From: Cellvibrionales bacterium UBA1854
GTDB lineage: Bacteria; Pseudomonadota; Gammaproteobacteria; Pseudomonadales; Porticoccaceae
Direction: 5' to 3'
NCBI GenBank assembly: GCA_002338445.1
Contig: DDII01000015.1
Location: 1-40,344, forward strand
DNA: 40,344 nt
The notes beneath the pieces are model-generated. The model did not search any database, was not told where the DNA came from, and was given only the letters and a program-made list of their open reading frames with translations. The translations under genes and the position numbers were made by a program. Shown here in pieces: positions 1 to 8,457 of this stretch. How positions within the stretch are numbered: position 1 is the first letter of the stretch; every line of letters starts with the position of its first letter.

Positions 1-45
1 ACTACCCCCTCAAGATAGCGTGTCTACCAATTCCACCACTTGGGC
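1..45 (-). tRNA. tRNA-Leu (anticodon GAG), 5' part, cut by window edge
   Basis: Read on the minus strand from position 45, the sequence begins GCCCAAGTGGTGGAATTGG and continues with the D-loop TAGACACGC. An anticodon arm follows with stem CTATC/GGTAG-like pairing around TTGAGGG, so the anticodon is GAG (Leu). This closely matches the 5' half of enterobacterial tRNA-Leu(GAG). The variable arm, T arm and 3' end lie outside the window. A leucine tRNA directly downstream of secG is a classical gammaproteobacterial arrangement (secG, tRNA-Leu, then rimP-nusA-infB). Only 13 bases separate it from the secG stop, so it is probably processed from the same transcript. Confidence 0.9.
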
Positions 46-58
46 GTTTTACAAATTG

Positions 59-424
59 TCATTCAAGAGGCAAATCGGATAGATCATCTGCCGGCAACTC
101 TTCATCTTGTATTTCTGGGACATCGGACAATTCTTTCTCGCTTACCGATAATTCTCCAGGTTCAGAAAAAAAAGATTCATCAACTATTGAGCGATTTTTT
201 GCAATCACAGCCAGACTTATACTGGTCACGAAAAAAATAGTCGCCAATACTGCTGTCGATTTACTGAAGAAGTTCCAACTACCGCTGCTACCAAATACTG
301 TTTGAGAAGCACCTGAGCCGAATGATGCTCCCGCTTCAGCCCCTTTACCCTGTTGCAAAAGCACAAGTCCAATTAGCGCCACTGCAACTATAAAATGAAA
401 TACTAATATGTAACTACTAATCAT
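59..424 (-). CDS. secG: SecG, protein-export membrane subunit
   Basis: Third subunit of the SecYEG translocon in the inner membrane, which stimulates SecA-driven protein export. The 121-residue product has the SecG layout: a transmembrane helix at about residues 4-22, the conserved cytosolic loop with LLQQGKGAEAGASFGSG (about 22-38), and a second helix at about 55-73. A long acidic C-terminal tail of about 45 residues follows, as in many gammaproteobacterial SecG proteins. The ATG overlaps the tpiA stop by four bases (ATGA), so translation is probably coupled to tpiA. The gene order tpiA-secG-tRNA-Leu supports the call. Nothing looks unusual. Confidence 0.95.
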   Translation of the reverse strand: MISSYILVFHFIVAVALIGLVLLQQGKGAEAGASFGSGASQTVFGSSGSWNFFSKSTAVLATIFFVTSISLAVIAKNRSIVDESFFSEPGELSVSEKELSDVPEIQDEELPADDLSDLPLE

Positions 425-1158
425 GCATCTTCTGCCTGTCTAATAATTTCCAAGAAATGCTCCGCATGCAATGAAGCACCGCCAACCAAACCTCCGTCAA
501 TGTCTCGCTCTGCAAATAAAGCTCTCGCATTATCCCTGTTTAAACTTCCGCCGTAAATAATTTGTGTCTGCTTTCCTTTTGGACCTAATAAATCTCTAAT
601 GCATGAGTGCACTTCTTGGGCCTGTTCTGGCGATGCTGCCACCCCCGAACCAATTGCCCAGACCGGTTCATAAGCTATCACCCCTGCACACAAAACGTTT
701 TCACCTACTAGATTCTTAACTGAATAAATCTGCTCCGATATCACATCGAAGGTTGATCCCGAATCACGATGGTCTGAACTTTCGCCAACGCATAGAATAG
801 GTGTAAGGTCAGCAGCGCATGCAACATGATACTTTGCAGCTATTGTATCATTGTCCTCTAGGAAATTAATGCGGCGCTCCGAATGCCCTATCAACACCAT
901 CTGGCAACCCAAGTCCCTCAACATTTGGCTGCTCACCTCTCCAGTGAATGCCCCTTCCATTTCAGTCGCGATGTTTTGTCCGCCGACTTTAATAGAGCTT
1001 CCTCGTAATGACTGTTCAAATTGGGAAACGTAAACTGAGGGTGGAAACAATCCAACATCTACTCGATCAGACCCATTCCAATGGTTAATGAACCTATCTA
1101 AAAAGTCAGAAGCCATAGCTATTGATCCATTCATCTTCCAATTTCCTGCAACTAACAA
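421..1158 (-). CDS. tpiA: Triosephosphate isomerase
   Basis: Interconverts dihydroxyacetone phosphate and glyceraldehyde 3-phosphate in the cytosol (glycolysis/gluconeogenesis). Visible signatures are GNWKMNG with substrate-binding Asn6 and Lys8, the electrophile His92 in LIGHSERR, and the catalytic base Glu164 in AYEPVWAIGSG, followed by the phosphate loop YGGS. The 245-residue length is normal. No ATG is available: an in-frame TAG lies only nine codons upstream. The best start is TTG at 1158, preceded by GAGGAG at a spacing of 9. The start ATA at 1161 cannot be fully excluded. It overlaps secG by four bases. It lies between glmM and secG as in many gammaproteobacteria. Confidence 0.95.
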   Translation of the reverse strand: MLVAGNWKMNGSIAMASDFLDRFINHWNGSDRVDVGLFPPSVYVSQFEQSLRGSSIKVGGQNIATEMEGAFTGEVSSQMLRDLGCQMVLIGHSERRINFLEDNDTIAAKYHVACAADLTPILCVGESSDHRDSGSTFDVISEQIYSVKNLVGENVLCAGVIAYEPVWAIGSGVAASPEQAQEVHSCIRDLLGPKGKQTQIIYGGSLNRDNARALFAERDIDGGLVGGASLHAEHFLEIIRQAEDA

Positions 1159-1167
1159 TATTTTTGA

Positions 1168-1173
1168 CTCCTC
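1168..1173 (-). promoter_or_regulatory. Ribosome binding site GAGGAG deciding the tpiA TTG start
   Basis: On the minus strand GAGGAG lies nine bases before TTG at 1158. There is no ATG or GTG between the upstream in-frame TAG and the conserved GNWKMN motif. The site therefore supports a rare TTG initiation codon for tpiA. Confidence 0.6.
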
Positions 1174-1279
1174 GATCTTTGTCTAAGCGCACTTAAAAAA
1201 GTACCTTTTTTCAGGGAACTCCGAATGTTAGTCTCAGGATTATAAAGTAACAACCTAACCCTCGGTTGACTTGATGAAG

Positions 1280-2623
1280 TCATATTGCTTGCTGACGCAC
1301 AACTTCGGCAATCTGATTCGCTAATTTAGCTACCAGTTGATCTCCCTCTCCTTCGACCATCACGCGAATTAGAGGCTCCGTTCCGGAGGGTCTAAGAAGA
1401 ATACGACCATATCCATTCAACTCCTTTTCCGCGTGTTTCAGTACTTGATTTACATGCGGATTCGACTCGAAATCGATGCCATTTTTCAAAGGGACATTTA
1501 TCAATCGCTGCGGTAATTTTGAAACATTGCTCGCTGCCTCAGATAAAGTTAGTCCAGTTTCAGACAGCGCTCTTATGACTTGTAACGACCCAACAATACC
1601 ATCTCCACTCGTATTTATATCCCTACATAGGATATGGCCCGACGACTCGCCGCCAAGATCCCAATTATTTTTAATGAGTCTTTCAACAACATACCTATCC
1701 CCAACGTTGACTCGTTCAAAAGGAATCCTCTTGTCACGAAGCGCAATCTCAATCCCTGCGTTGGTCATTTGTGTTCCGACCACTCCGCTACACCCAGCGG
1801 GTGTGGACGCTCGGTGAGACGCTATAATGTAAAGAAGTTCATCACCATCCACCACTACTCCTTTATTATCTACCATAAGACACCTATCACCATCTCCGTC
1901 AAGCGCTACCCCGAAATCTGCACTAACTTCAACAACTTTATTTTGCAATGCAGCAATATCAGTTGATCCACATCCACTATTTATATTAAAGCCATCAGGG
2001 GCAGTCCCCACCTGTATTATATCGGCACCAAGCTCTTTAAATACCTTTGGAGCTACGCTGTAAGTAGCTCCATGCGCACAATCAACTACAATTTTGAGAC
2101 CATTCAGATTGCACCCGATGGGCAATGTGGCCTTACAAAATTCAATATATCTGCCATCCGCATCGGTTATACGATACGCCTTTCCAAGACAATCGGAACC
2201 CATTGTCTTCTGATCTAGATCGAGAATTCGCTCTACCTCCGTCTCAATCTCTTCCGGGAACTTATATCCATCTGCGCCGAAAAATTTGACACCATTATCG
2301 TAGTAAGGATTATGAGACGCACTGATCACAATACCAGCCGAAGCTCGCAATGCTCGAGTTAAATACGCAATAGCTGGCGTAGGCATCGGACCGAGCATCC
2401 CCACCTCAATACCAGCCGAGATTAAACCGGCCTCTAACGCAGACTCAAACATATATCCAGAGACCCTAGTATCTTTACCAATCAAAACTTGTCTCTTTGA
2501 ACCGCTTGGTCGATTTAATAACCTTCCCACTGCCCAACCTAATTTAAGGACAAAATCTGCTGTTACAGGATATTGGCCCACTCGGCCACGAATACCGTCA
2601 GTTCCAAAAAATTTTTTTTTCAT
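1280..2623 (-). CDS. glmM: Phosphoglucosamine mutase
   Basis: Converts glucosamine-6-phosphate to glucosamine-1-phosphate for UDP-GlcNAc, the precursor of peptidoglycan and lipid A. The 447-residue length is typical. Seen in the sequence: N-terminal FFGTDGIRGRVG, the phosphoserine loop VISASHNPYYDNG (active Ser103), the metal-binding DGDGDR (242-247), the sugar-binding GGESSGH and the phosphate-binding RPSGTEPLIRVMVEG near the C terminus. The ATG lies eight bases after the folP stop, as expected for a folP-glmM pair. The start codon is followed immediately by nine A and six T bases, a homopolymer stretch that is prone to slippage. Confidence 0.97.
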   Translation of the reverse strand: MKKKFFGTDGIRGRVGQYPVTADFVLKLGWAVGRLLNRPSGSKRQVLIGKDTRVSGYMFESALEAGLISAGIEVGMLGPMPTPAIAYLTRALRASAGIVISASHNPYYDNGVKFFGADGYKFPEEIETEVERILDLDQKTMGSDCLGKAYRITDADGRYIEFCKATLPIGCNLNGLKIVVDCAHGATYSVAPKVFKELGADIIQVGTAPDGFNINSGCGSTDIAALQNKVVEVSADFGVALDGDGDRCLMVDNKGVVVDGDELLYIIASHRASTPAGCSGVVGTQMTNAGIEIALRDKRIPFERVNVGDRYVVERLIKNNWDLGGESSGHILCRDINTSGDGIVGSLQVIRALSETGLTLSEAASNVSKLPQRLINVPLKNGIDFESNPHVNQVLKHAEKELNGYGRILLRPSGTEPLIRVMVEGEGDQLVAKLANQIAEVVRQQAI

Positions 2624-2631
2624 TGCCGGGC

Positions 2632-3450
2632 CTAAAAGTCAATTTGTTGAAGAATTTTTATCGCCTTGGCTGTTTCGTCTACGTCGTGCACTCGTAAGAT
2701 CGACGCTCCACGCTGAGCCGCTAAAACAGCCAAGACCACACTACCTATTAGTCTGTGCTCTGATGGGTTTTGAAGAAGCTCGCTAATCATCCGCTTTCTT
2801 GACACACCTACTATAACCGGAAATCCAGTGGCAACAAACCGATCAATTGCGCGAAAGAGCATAACATTATGCTCTACTGTCTTTCCAAATCCGAAACCAG
2901 GATCAATATAGATTTTATCTCGAGGTATTCCTGCAGCCAAGCATGCATCCTTTCTTTCCAACAAAAATGTAAGAACCTCAGACACAACATCTATATAGAA
3001 AGGTGCATCTTGCATGCTTTTAGGCTGATTCTGCATATGAGTCAAGCAAACTGGTAACTTGGCTTCAACAGCCGCTTCCAAAGCACCCGGTTGCTGCAAA
3101 GCTCTGACGTCATTAATAAAATTGGCCCCGATGGAGGCAGCGTCTCTGATAAGCTGAGGGCAACTAGTATCAACAGATAGAATGGTGTCAAAGTTAGTCT
3201 TAAGTGATTCTAATACCGGCAAGACGCGAAACGCTTGTTGTTCTCCTCCAACCGACCCAGCACCAGGACGGGTAGACTCACCCCCAACATCAATTATGTC
3301 CGCGCCTGCCAGCAGCATTGAATCCACGGTTCGAAGTATACTATCGAGATCTATTCGATCACCCCTAAAAAATTTCCCACCATCTGAAAAGGAGTCGGGA
3401 GTGACGTTTATAACACCCATTATTTGTGTTTTGCACACATTACGTCTCAC
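2632..3450 (-). CDS. folP: Dihydropteroate synthase
   Basis: Condenses p-aminobenzoate with dihydropterin pyrophosphate in folate synthesis; it is the sulfonamide target. The TIM-barrel signatures are present: MGVINVTPDSFSDGG near the N terminus (pterin site), DIIDVGGESTRPG, DTSCPQLI, NDVRAL, DPGFGFGKT and VSRKRMI. The start is uncertain. I chose GTG at 3450 because AAGGA sits five bases upstream and it gives an N-terminal lead of normal length (272 residues). A GTG at 3465 would add five residues but lacks a clear ribosome site. It lies between ftsH and glmM as in E. coli. Confidence 0.95.
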   Translation of the reverse strand: MRRNVCKTQIMGVINVTPDSFSDGGKFFRGDRIDLDSILRTVDSMLLAGADIIDVGGESTRPGAGSVGGEQQAFRVLPVLESLKTNFDTILSVDTSCPQLIRDAASIGANFINDVRALQQPGALEAAVEAKLPVCLTHMQNQPKSMQDAPFYIDVVSEVLTFLLERKDACLAAGIPRDKIYIDPGFGFGKTVEHNVMLFRAIDRFVATGFPVIVGVSRKRMISELLQNPSEHRLIGSVVLAVLAAQRGASILRVHDVDETAKAIKILQQIDF

Positions 3451-3528
3451 GTTTTTCCTTGCCACACACCCATTTTTGCAATAAGCACATGTCCTAAGGG
3501 GAGAACCGACGCGTCCAAAGCTAAATTA

Positions 3529-5436
3529 CTATGCTTGCTCTACCGCCGCGCCAATAGCGTCCGAAGAATCGCTGCCGACCTCGGCTTCGTTCCCAGATAT
3601 TCCACCTTTATCATCATCGTCCCAATGCTTTGGTGGACGCACGGGAATTCGTTGCATCAAGTCGTCCACTTGTTCAGCGTCAATTGTCTCATATTCGATC
3701 AAAGCGTCCTTCATAGACTCAAGCACATCTCTATGCTCCTCTAAAAGCGCTTTAGATCTTACGTATGCACTGTCCAATATGAGCCGTACTTCTTCATCTA
3801 TTTCTCTGGAAGTATCCTCTGAGTAATGGGTGTTACCTCCGCCGGGAGCTTGCGATTCATCTTCGCCATACAAAACAGGGCCCATTCTCTCAGTCAATCC
3901 CCACTTCGTTACCATGTTTCGAGCCATTTGAGTCGCTCGCTCAATATCGTTTTGGGCTCCGGTAGTGACACCCTCAAATCCGCCCACCAGCTCCTCAGCA
4001 ATACGTCCACCAAAAAGACTGCAGAGCTGTCCGAAGATCTGTCTTTTGCTCATGCTGTAACGATCCTCCTCTGGCAAGTACTGGGTTACTCCCAAGGCTC
4101 TCCCCCGAGGAATAATAGTAACTTTATGCACTGGGTCATGTTCAGGCACTAAACGACCGATAATTGCATGCCCCGCCTCATGGTAGGCCGTATTAATTTT
4201 TTCTTTATCTGACATCACCATGGATCGGCGCTCTGCACCCATCATTATCTTATCTCGAGCCTTCTCAAACTCTGCCATCGCTACCAGCCGCCGATCACCC
4301 CGAGCAGCGAACAGAGCAGCCTCATTCACCAGATTTGCCAAGTCAGCTCCGGAAAAGCCGGGAGTACCCCTAGCTAAGACGTTTAACTCCACTGAATCTT
4401 CTAAAGGAACCTTTCTCGAGTGTACTCGGAGTATTTGTTCTCGACCTCGAATGTCTGGTAAGCTAACATAAACTTGCCGATCGAACCTTCCTGGACGTAA
4501 TAACGCCTTATCCAAAACGTCGGGGCGGTTAGTCGCAGCAATAACGATGACCCCTTCCGTGCCTTCAAATCCATCCATCTCCACCAGTAGTTGGTTGAGA
4601 GTTTGTTCTCTTTCATCGTTGCCTCCTCCGTAGCCACCCCCTCGATGTCGGCCAACAGCATCTATTTCGTCTATGAAGATTATGCAAGGCGCCTGTCTTT
4701 TAGCTTGCTCAAACATGTCTCGAACTCGTGACGCCCCAACGCCGACAAACATCTCAACGAAGTCTGACCCCGATATGGAGAAAAATGGTACCTGCGCTTC
4801 GCCAGCGATCGCTTTGGCAAGTAAAGTTTTGCCGGTACCGGGAGGGCCGACCATGAGTACACCCTTCGGAATTCTTCCGCCAAGCCGTTGAAATTTTGAC
4901 GGATCGCTTAAGAATTCCACTAGCTCACTCACATCCTCCTTAGCCTCGTCAACCCCAGCAACATCAGCAAATGTGGTATTAATTTGATCTCCCGAAAGCA
5001 ACTTTGCCTTGCTCTTTCCGAAGCTCATCGGCCCGCCTTTGCCGCCGCTGCCGCCCTGCATTTGTCGCATAAAAAACATGAAGATTCCAAGAATTAGAAG
5101 AATTGGAAATGCAGCAACTAAAAGTTGTGAAATCAAGCTGGGCGCTTCTGGCTCCCGAGCGATAATTTTAACGTTATGATTGAGTAAATCGTCCATAAGC
5201 CCTTGATCGCCAATCGTAGGGAGCACAGTTCGAAATTTTGTTCCGTCCCTACGCTCTCCTTCAATTATCAGTCCCTCAATCACCACTGCGGCAACACGCT
5301 CATTCTGCACGTCCACAACGAAATCAGAATATCCCAAACTGTTGTCTGATGGCGGTGGTGAAAAACTGTTAAAAACAGACAGAAGTACCGCAGCAAGAAC
5401 GAGCCAAACAACCAAGTTTTTAGCCAAATCATTCAT
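3529..5436 (-). CDS. ftsH: ATP-dependent zinc metalloprotease FtsH
   Basis: Membrane-anchored AAA+ hexameric protease that degrades misassembled membrane proteins and regulatory proteins such as LpxC and sigma-32 in E. coli. The 635-residue product has a first transmembrane helix (about 6-24), a periplasmic domain, a second helix (about 103-123), Walker A GPPGTGKT (197-204), Walker B IIFIDEID, the second region of homology with NRPDVLDKALLRPGRFDR, and the zinc motif HEAGH (419-423). The reading frame is open 13 codons further upstream, into rlmE. ATG at 5436 is preferred because it gives the family start MNDLAKNLVVW and has GAGGTGA just upstream. It lies four bases after rlmE, and the two are usually co-transcribed. 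Confidence 0.97.
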   Translation of the reverse strand: MNDLAKNLVVWLVLAAVLLSVFNSFSPPPSDNSLGYSDFVVDVQNERVAAVVIEGLIIEGERRDGTKFRTVLPTIGDQGLMDDLLNHNVKIIAREPEAPSLISQLLVAAFPILLILGIFMFFMRQMQGGSGGKGGPMSFGKSKAKLLSGDQINTTFADVAGVDEAKEDVSELVEFLSDPSKFQRLGGRIPKGVLMVGPPGTGKTLLAKAIAGEAQVPFFSISGSDFVEMFVGVGASRVRDMFEQAKRQAPCIIFIDEIDAVGRHRGGGYGGGNDEREQTLNQLLVEMDGFEGTEGVIVIAATNRPDVLDKALLRPGRFDRQVYVSLPDIRGREQILRVHSRKVPLEDSVELNVLARGTPGFSGADLANLVNEAALFAARGDRRLVAMAEFEKARDKIMMGAERRSMVMSDKEKINTAYHEAGHAIIGRLVPEHDPVHKVTIIPRGRALGVTQYLPEEDRYSMSKRQIFGQLCSLFGGRIAEELVGGFEGVTTGAQNDIERATQMARNMVTKWGLTERMGPVLYGEDESQAPGGGNTHYSEDTSREIDEEVRLILDSAYVRSKALLEEHRDVLESMKDALIEYETIDAEQVDDLMQRIPVRPPKHWDDDDKGGISGNEAEVGSDSSDAIGAAVEQA

Positions 5437-5440
5437 ATCT

Positions 5441-6067
5441 TCACCTCGCACACCCTTTATATCCCTTCGCCACAACGTAAAACTCCGATGAGCTCGAACG
5501 TGATGACGCTGGTTTCCTAATCCTCAAAGTATTAAACACTGTTCTAAGCCTCTGCACAAACCCATGACTTTCCTCGTGATGGAACAATTTTAAAACCAAA
5601 CATCCTTCTTTTTTTAAAATTTTCTCGCAGACGATCATCGCCAAATTCGCCAGGTCAATTATTTTCGGGCCATCGATGTCGATGTAACCCGTCAAGTTGG
5701 GCGCCATATCTGACACTATGAGGTCAGCTTTCTTCATGTCCATCAAACTTTGTAGCCGACTTAAAACCCTATCTTCTGCAATGTTACCCTTCAACGCAAG
5801 CACACCAGCAATTGATTTAAGTGGCAAGAGATCTACTGCCACCACGAGGCCCGCACTGCCCACCGCTCTTGAGGCCACTTGGGTCCAACCACCCGGAGCA
5901 GCTCCTAAATCCACAACAATCATGCCGGGTTTTAAAAGTTTATCCTTTTCATCAATTTGCAGAAGCTTATAACTTGCTCTGGATCTGTATCCTTCACTCC
6001 TACTTTTTTTTACGTGCGGATCTTTAACATGGTTTTGGATCCAGTTTCGCGTCTTCGGTTTTGCCAT
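5441..6067 (-). CDS. rlmE: 23S rRNA 2'-O-ribose U2552 methyltransferase (RlmE/FtsJ)
   Basis: Methylates the 2'-O of U2552 in 23S rRNA during large-subunit maturation. The 208-residue length equals the family norm. The SAM-binding motif VVDLGAAPGGW (about 51-61) is clear. The catalytic tetrad K-D-K-E is readable as Lys34, Asp120 (in VSDMAPN), Lys160 and Glu195. The ATG at 6067 has GGAGGG upstream at about six bases. It is the first gene of the minus-strand rlmE-ftsH-folP-glmM-tpiA-secG run and diverges from algW. yhbY and greA, often found beside it, are not here. Confidence 0.97.
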   Translation of the reverse strand: MAKPKTRNWIQNHVKDPHVKKSRSEGYRSRASYKLLQIDEKDKLLKPGMIVVDLGAAPGGWTQVASRAVGSAGLVVAVDLLPLKSIAGVLALKGNIAEDRVLSRLQSLMDMKKADLIVSDMAPNLTGYIDIDGPKIIDLANLAMIVCEKILKKEGCLVLKLFHHEESHGFVQRLRTVFNTLRIRKPASSRSSSSEFYVVAKGYKGCAR

Positions 6068-6206
6068 GGTGTCCCTCCAAAGTCAGGGCGCCCATAACAA
6101 CAAATACAACAGCGAAATTGAGTAAGCGGGCACCATTTGCAAACTCTATGAATGCTCGAGTGACATAACCAGTCGAATATCTTAAACTAAAAAGGGAAAA
6201 ATTTAT

Positions 6207-7343
6207 ATGAACGACTCTGGGATCAAAAAAATCGCCACCTCGGCAATGCTTGGTTTAGCGGTTGCTCTTGTGGCAACTATTATTTTTCCATCTTTACAGA
6301 ACAAAATAACAATAAATCCTGATGATCACGCACATAACGTCAGTGATAGAACTATGTTTGCAACTGGCTATGCCAGTTACTCGCAGGCAGTGAGCCGAGC
6401 AGCACCATCTGTGGTCAACATCTATACTCGCAAAGTGACTTTGGGTCGCATTGATCATCCACTTTCCAAACATCCCCTTTTCGGACGTCTAGTCACCCAA
6501 GCTAGAGTACCGCAAACTTCTTTAGGGTCTGGGGTGATAATGAAGGCTGATGGAATCATCTTGACGAATCATCATGTTATCGCTGACGCGGACAAGATAC
6601 TCACTATGCTTTACGATGGCAGAACCGCACCTGTAAAACTCGTTGGAAGCGATCCGGATACAGATTTGGCGGTACTCAAGATTGACCTCGATAATCTACA
6701 GCCAATTTCAATAGGAAAATCGGAATCTGCTGAAGTTGGGGACGTGGTGCTGGCAATAGGTAACCCTCATGGCATCGGACAAACGGTTACCCAAGGTATT
6801 ATTAGCGCTACCGGAAGAGCTGGACTGGGATTAAATACCTTTGAGAATTTTTTACAAACGGACGCGGGAATTAGCGTTGGAAACTCAGGCGGAGCGCTGG
6901 TTGACCTCGATGGAAACTTACTAGGAATTAATACCGCAAGCATTGGCAACACTGGTTCCATTAGTTTTGCAATACCATCCTCAACAGCAATTCATGTGCT
7001 CAATGAGATACTTAAGCACGGGTTTGTTATTCGCGGGTGGCTAGGGCTAGATGCAATTCCTGTGACCGCTAGGCTAGCAAGGCAGTTAAAAATTCCACTT
7101 CGACATGGTCTTTTAATCCGAGCGATCGCAGTAAACGGCCCCTCAGACAATCTAAATCTTTTTCCCGGCGATATTGTAATCGAAATCAATGGCGTCAGCG
7201 TGTTAGACCCACAAACAAGCATGACACAAATTTCAAAGGTTCAACCCGGCAATCCAATTAAGCTCTCAATTTGGCGAAGGGGTGCTACTTTTTCGGTAAC
7301 AGCAATTGCGGGAACTCGGCCCAGCATAAGTCCGATAAATTAA
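6207..7343 (+). CDS. algW: DegS/AlgW-type periplasmic serine protease (trypsin + one PDZ)
   Basis: Site-1 protease family that starts the envelope-stress cascade by cutting an anti-sigma factor (RseA/MucA) in E. coli and Pseudomonas. The 378-residue product has an uncleaved N-terminal membrane anchor (about 10-28) and a trypsin-like domain. The catalytic triad is His123 (TNHHVI), Asp153 (DPDTDLAVLKI) and Ser227 (VGNSGGAL). A single PDZ domain occupies about 270-372. One PDZ plus an anchor indicates DegS/AlgW rather than DegP/DegQ, which have two PDZ domains. Its place beside hisC-hisD-hisG-murA matches Pseudomonas algW. Its stop overlaps the hisC stop from the opposite strand. The regulator it would cleave is not in the window. 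Confidence 0.92.
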   Translation: MNDSGIKKIATSAMLGLAVALVATIIFPSLQNKITINPDDHAHNVSDRTMFATGYASYSQAVSRAAPSVVNIYTRKVTLGRIDHPLSKHPLFGRLVTQARVPQTSLGSGVIMKADGIILTNHHVIADADKILTMLYDGRTAPVKLVGSDPDTDLAVLKIDLDNLQPISIGKSESAEVGDVVLAIGNPHGIGQTVTQGIISATGRAGLGLNTFENFLQTDAGISVGNSGGALVDLDGNLLGINTASIGNTGSISFAIPSSTAIHVLNEILKHGFVIRGWLGLDAIPVTARLARQLKIPLRHGLLIRAIAVNGPSDNLNLFPGDIVIEINGVSVLDPQTSMTQISKVQPGNPIKLSIWRRGATFSVTAIAGTRPSISPIN

Positions 7344-8440
7344 ATCCTTAGAGTATCCTCAGAGTAGTGGGTAACAAATATCTTTTTCAATGCCTCGAGA
7401 AGTACCTTATTTTGCATCTCACAACCAACGGATATCCGGAGATAATTTGAAATCGGGCTTTGATCGAAATGTCTTACCAAAATGCCAAATTGACGAAGCC
7501 GCCTGCAAATATCTGCAGCTTCATACTCTGTATGAGTGACTAATAAAAAATTTCCGTAAGATGGAACCACATAAAAGCCTATTGCGTGAAGTCCTTTTGT
7601 CAAATCATCTCGTCCCTTTATTATTTTTTTAACACTATCCTGAAAATAATTTTCGTCTCTAAAAGACGCAATTGCTGCTGCAATCTGTAAGCGACTAGTG
7701 GGATATGAATTAAAACTATTTTTTACTCGATACATACCATCAATTAAGTCATTAGAACCCAACGCATAACCAATTCTCAGTCCTGCGAGGGCGCGTGATT
7801 TTGATAATGTATGTGTTATTAAAAGATTCTTATAATCCTGAAGCAGGGGAATTGCGCTTACTCCGCCAAAATCAATATACGCCTCATCGATGATAACCAC
7901 AGATTCAGTATTGAATTTTAAAAGAGAGCGAATATCATCTAAACTCAAAAGCGTGCCAGTTGGCGCATTTGGGTTAGGGAATATGATCCCTCCATTTGGA
8001 ACATCATATTTTTCGAGGTTTATCTTTAAGTTTTCGGACATCGAAATTTTTTTATTTTTGATACCATATAATTTACAAAAGACGGAATAAAAACTATATG
8101 TTATTTCAGGAAACAGTATCGGTTTGTTTTTGCGGAAAAAGCAATTGAAAGCGTGGGCAAGCACCTCATCGGATCCATTACCCAAAAAAACTTGTTTCTC
8201 AGACAACCCATAATATTCTGATATCTCTCTCTTCAAAGGATCTCCGTTGGGGGGAGGATAAAGCCTTATGCTATCATTCAATTCGGCTTTTACTGCTTGA
8301 AGGACATTAGGCGAGGGTCCAAAAGGACTTTCATTGGTATTTAATTTTACAACATTTTCGTCGCCTGGTTGTTCACCGGGCTCATATGGAGCTAAATCTT
8401 TAACAAATTTACTCCAATATATATTTTTCCCCTCGCCCAT
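7340..8440 (-). CDS. hisC: Histidinol-phosphate aminotransferase
   Basis: PLP enzyme converting imidazole-acetol phosphate and glutamate to histidinol phosphate. Fold-type I features are visible: LNTNESPFGPSP near the N terminus, GNGSDEV for phosphate binding, FPNPNAPTG, the IDEAYIDFG aspartate, and the PLP lysine (Lys214) in THTLSKSRALAGLRIGYA. The C-terminal arginine region includes YLRISVG. I chose ATG at 8440 (366 residues, GGTGA just upstream). A TTG at 8461 that overlaps the hisD stop would add seven residues but has no ribosome site. It is the last gene of the murA-hisG-hisD-hisC run and converges on algW with overlapping stops. Confidence 0.95.
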   Translation of the reverse strand: MGEGKNIYWSKFVKDLAPYEPGEQPGDENVVKLNTNESPFGPSPNVLQAVKAELNDSIRLYPPPNGDPLKREISEYYGLSEKQVFLGNGSDEVLAHAFNCFFRKNKPILFPEITYSFYSVFCKLYGIKNKKISMSENLKINLEKYDVPNGGIIFPNPNAPTGTLLSLDDIRSLLKFNTESVVIIDEAYIDFGGVSAIPLLQDYKNLLITHTLSKSRALAGLRIGYALGSNDLIDGMYRVKNSFNSYPTSRLQIAAAIASFRDENYFQDSVKKIIKGRDDLTKGLHAIGFYVVPSYGNFLLVTHTEYEAADICRRLRQFGILVRHFDQSPISNYLRISVGCEMQNKVLLEALKKIFVTHYSEDTLRI

Positions 8441-8457
8441 CACATCACCATTAATTT

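Noticed and set aside
1267..1282. Hairpin TGACTT/AAGTCA at the glmM stop, considered as terminator
   Set aside because: There is no T-run after it on the minus strand and the run of genes continues into tpiA, so termination is not supported.
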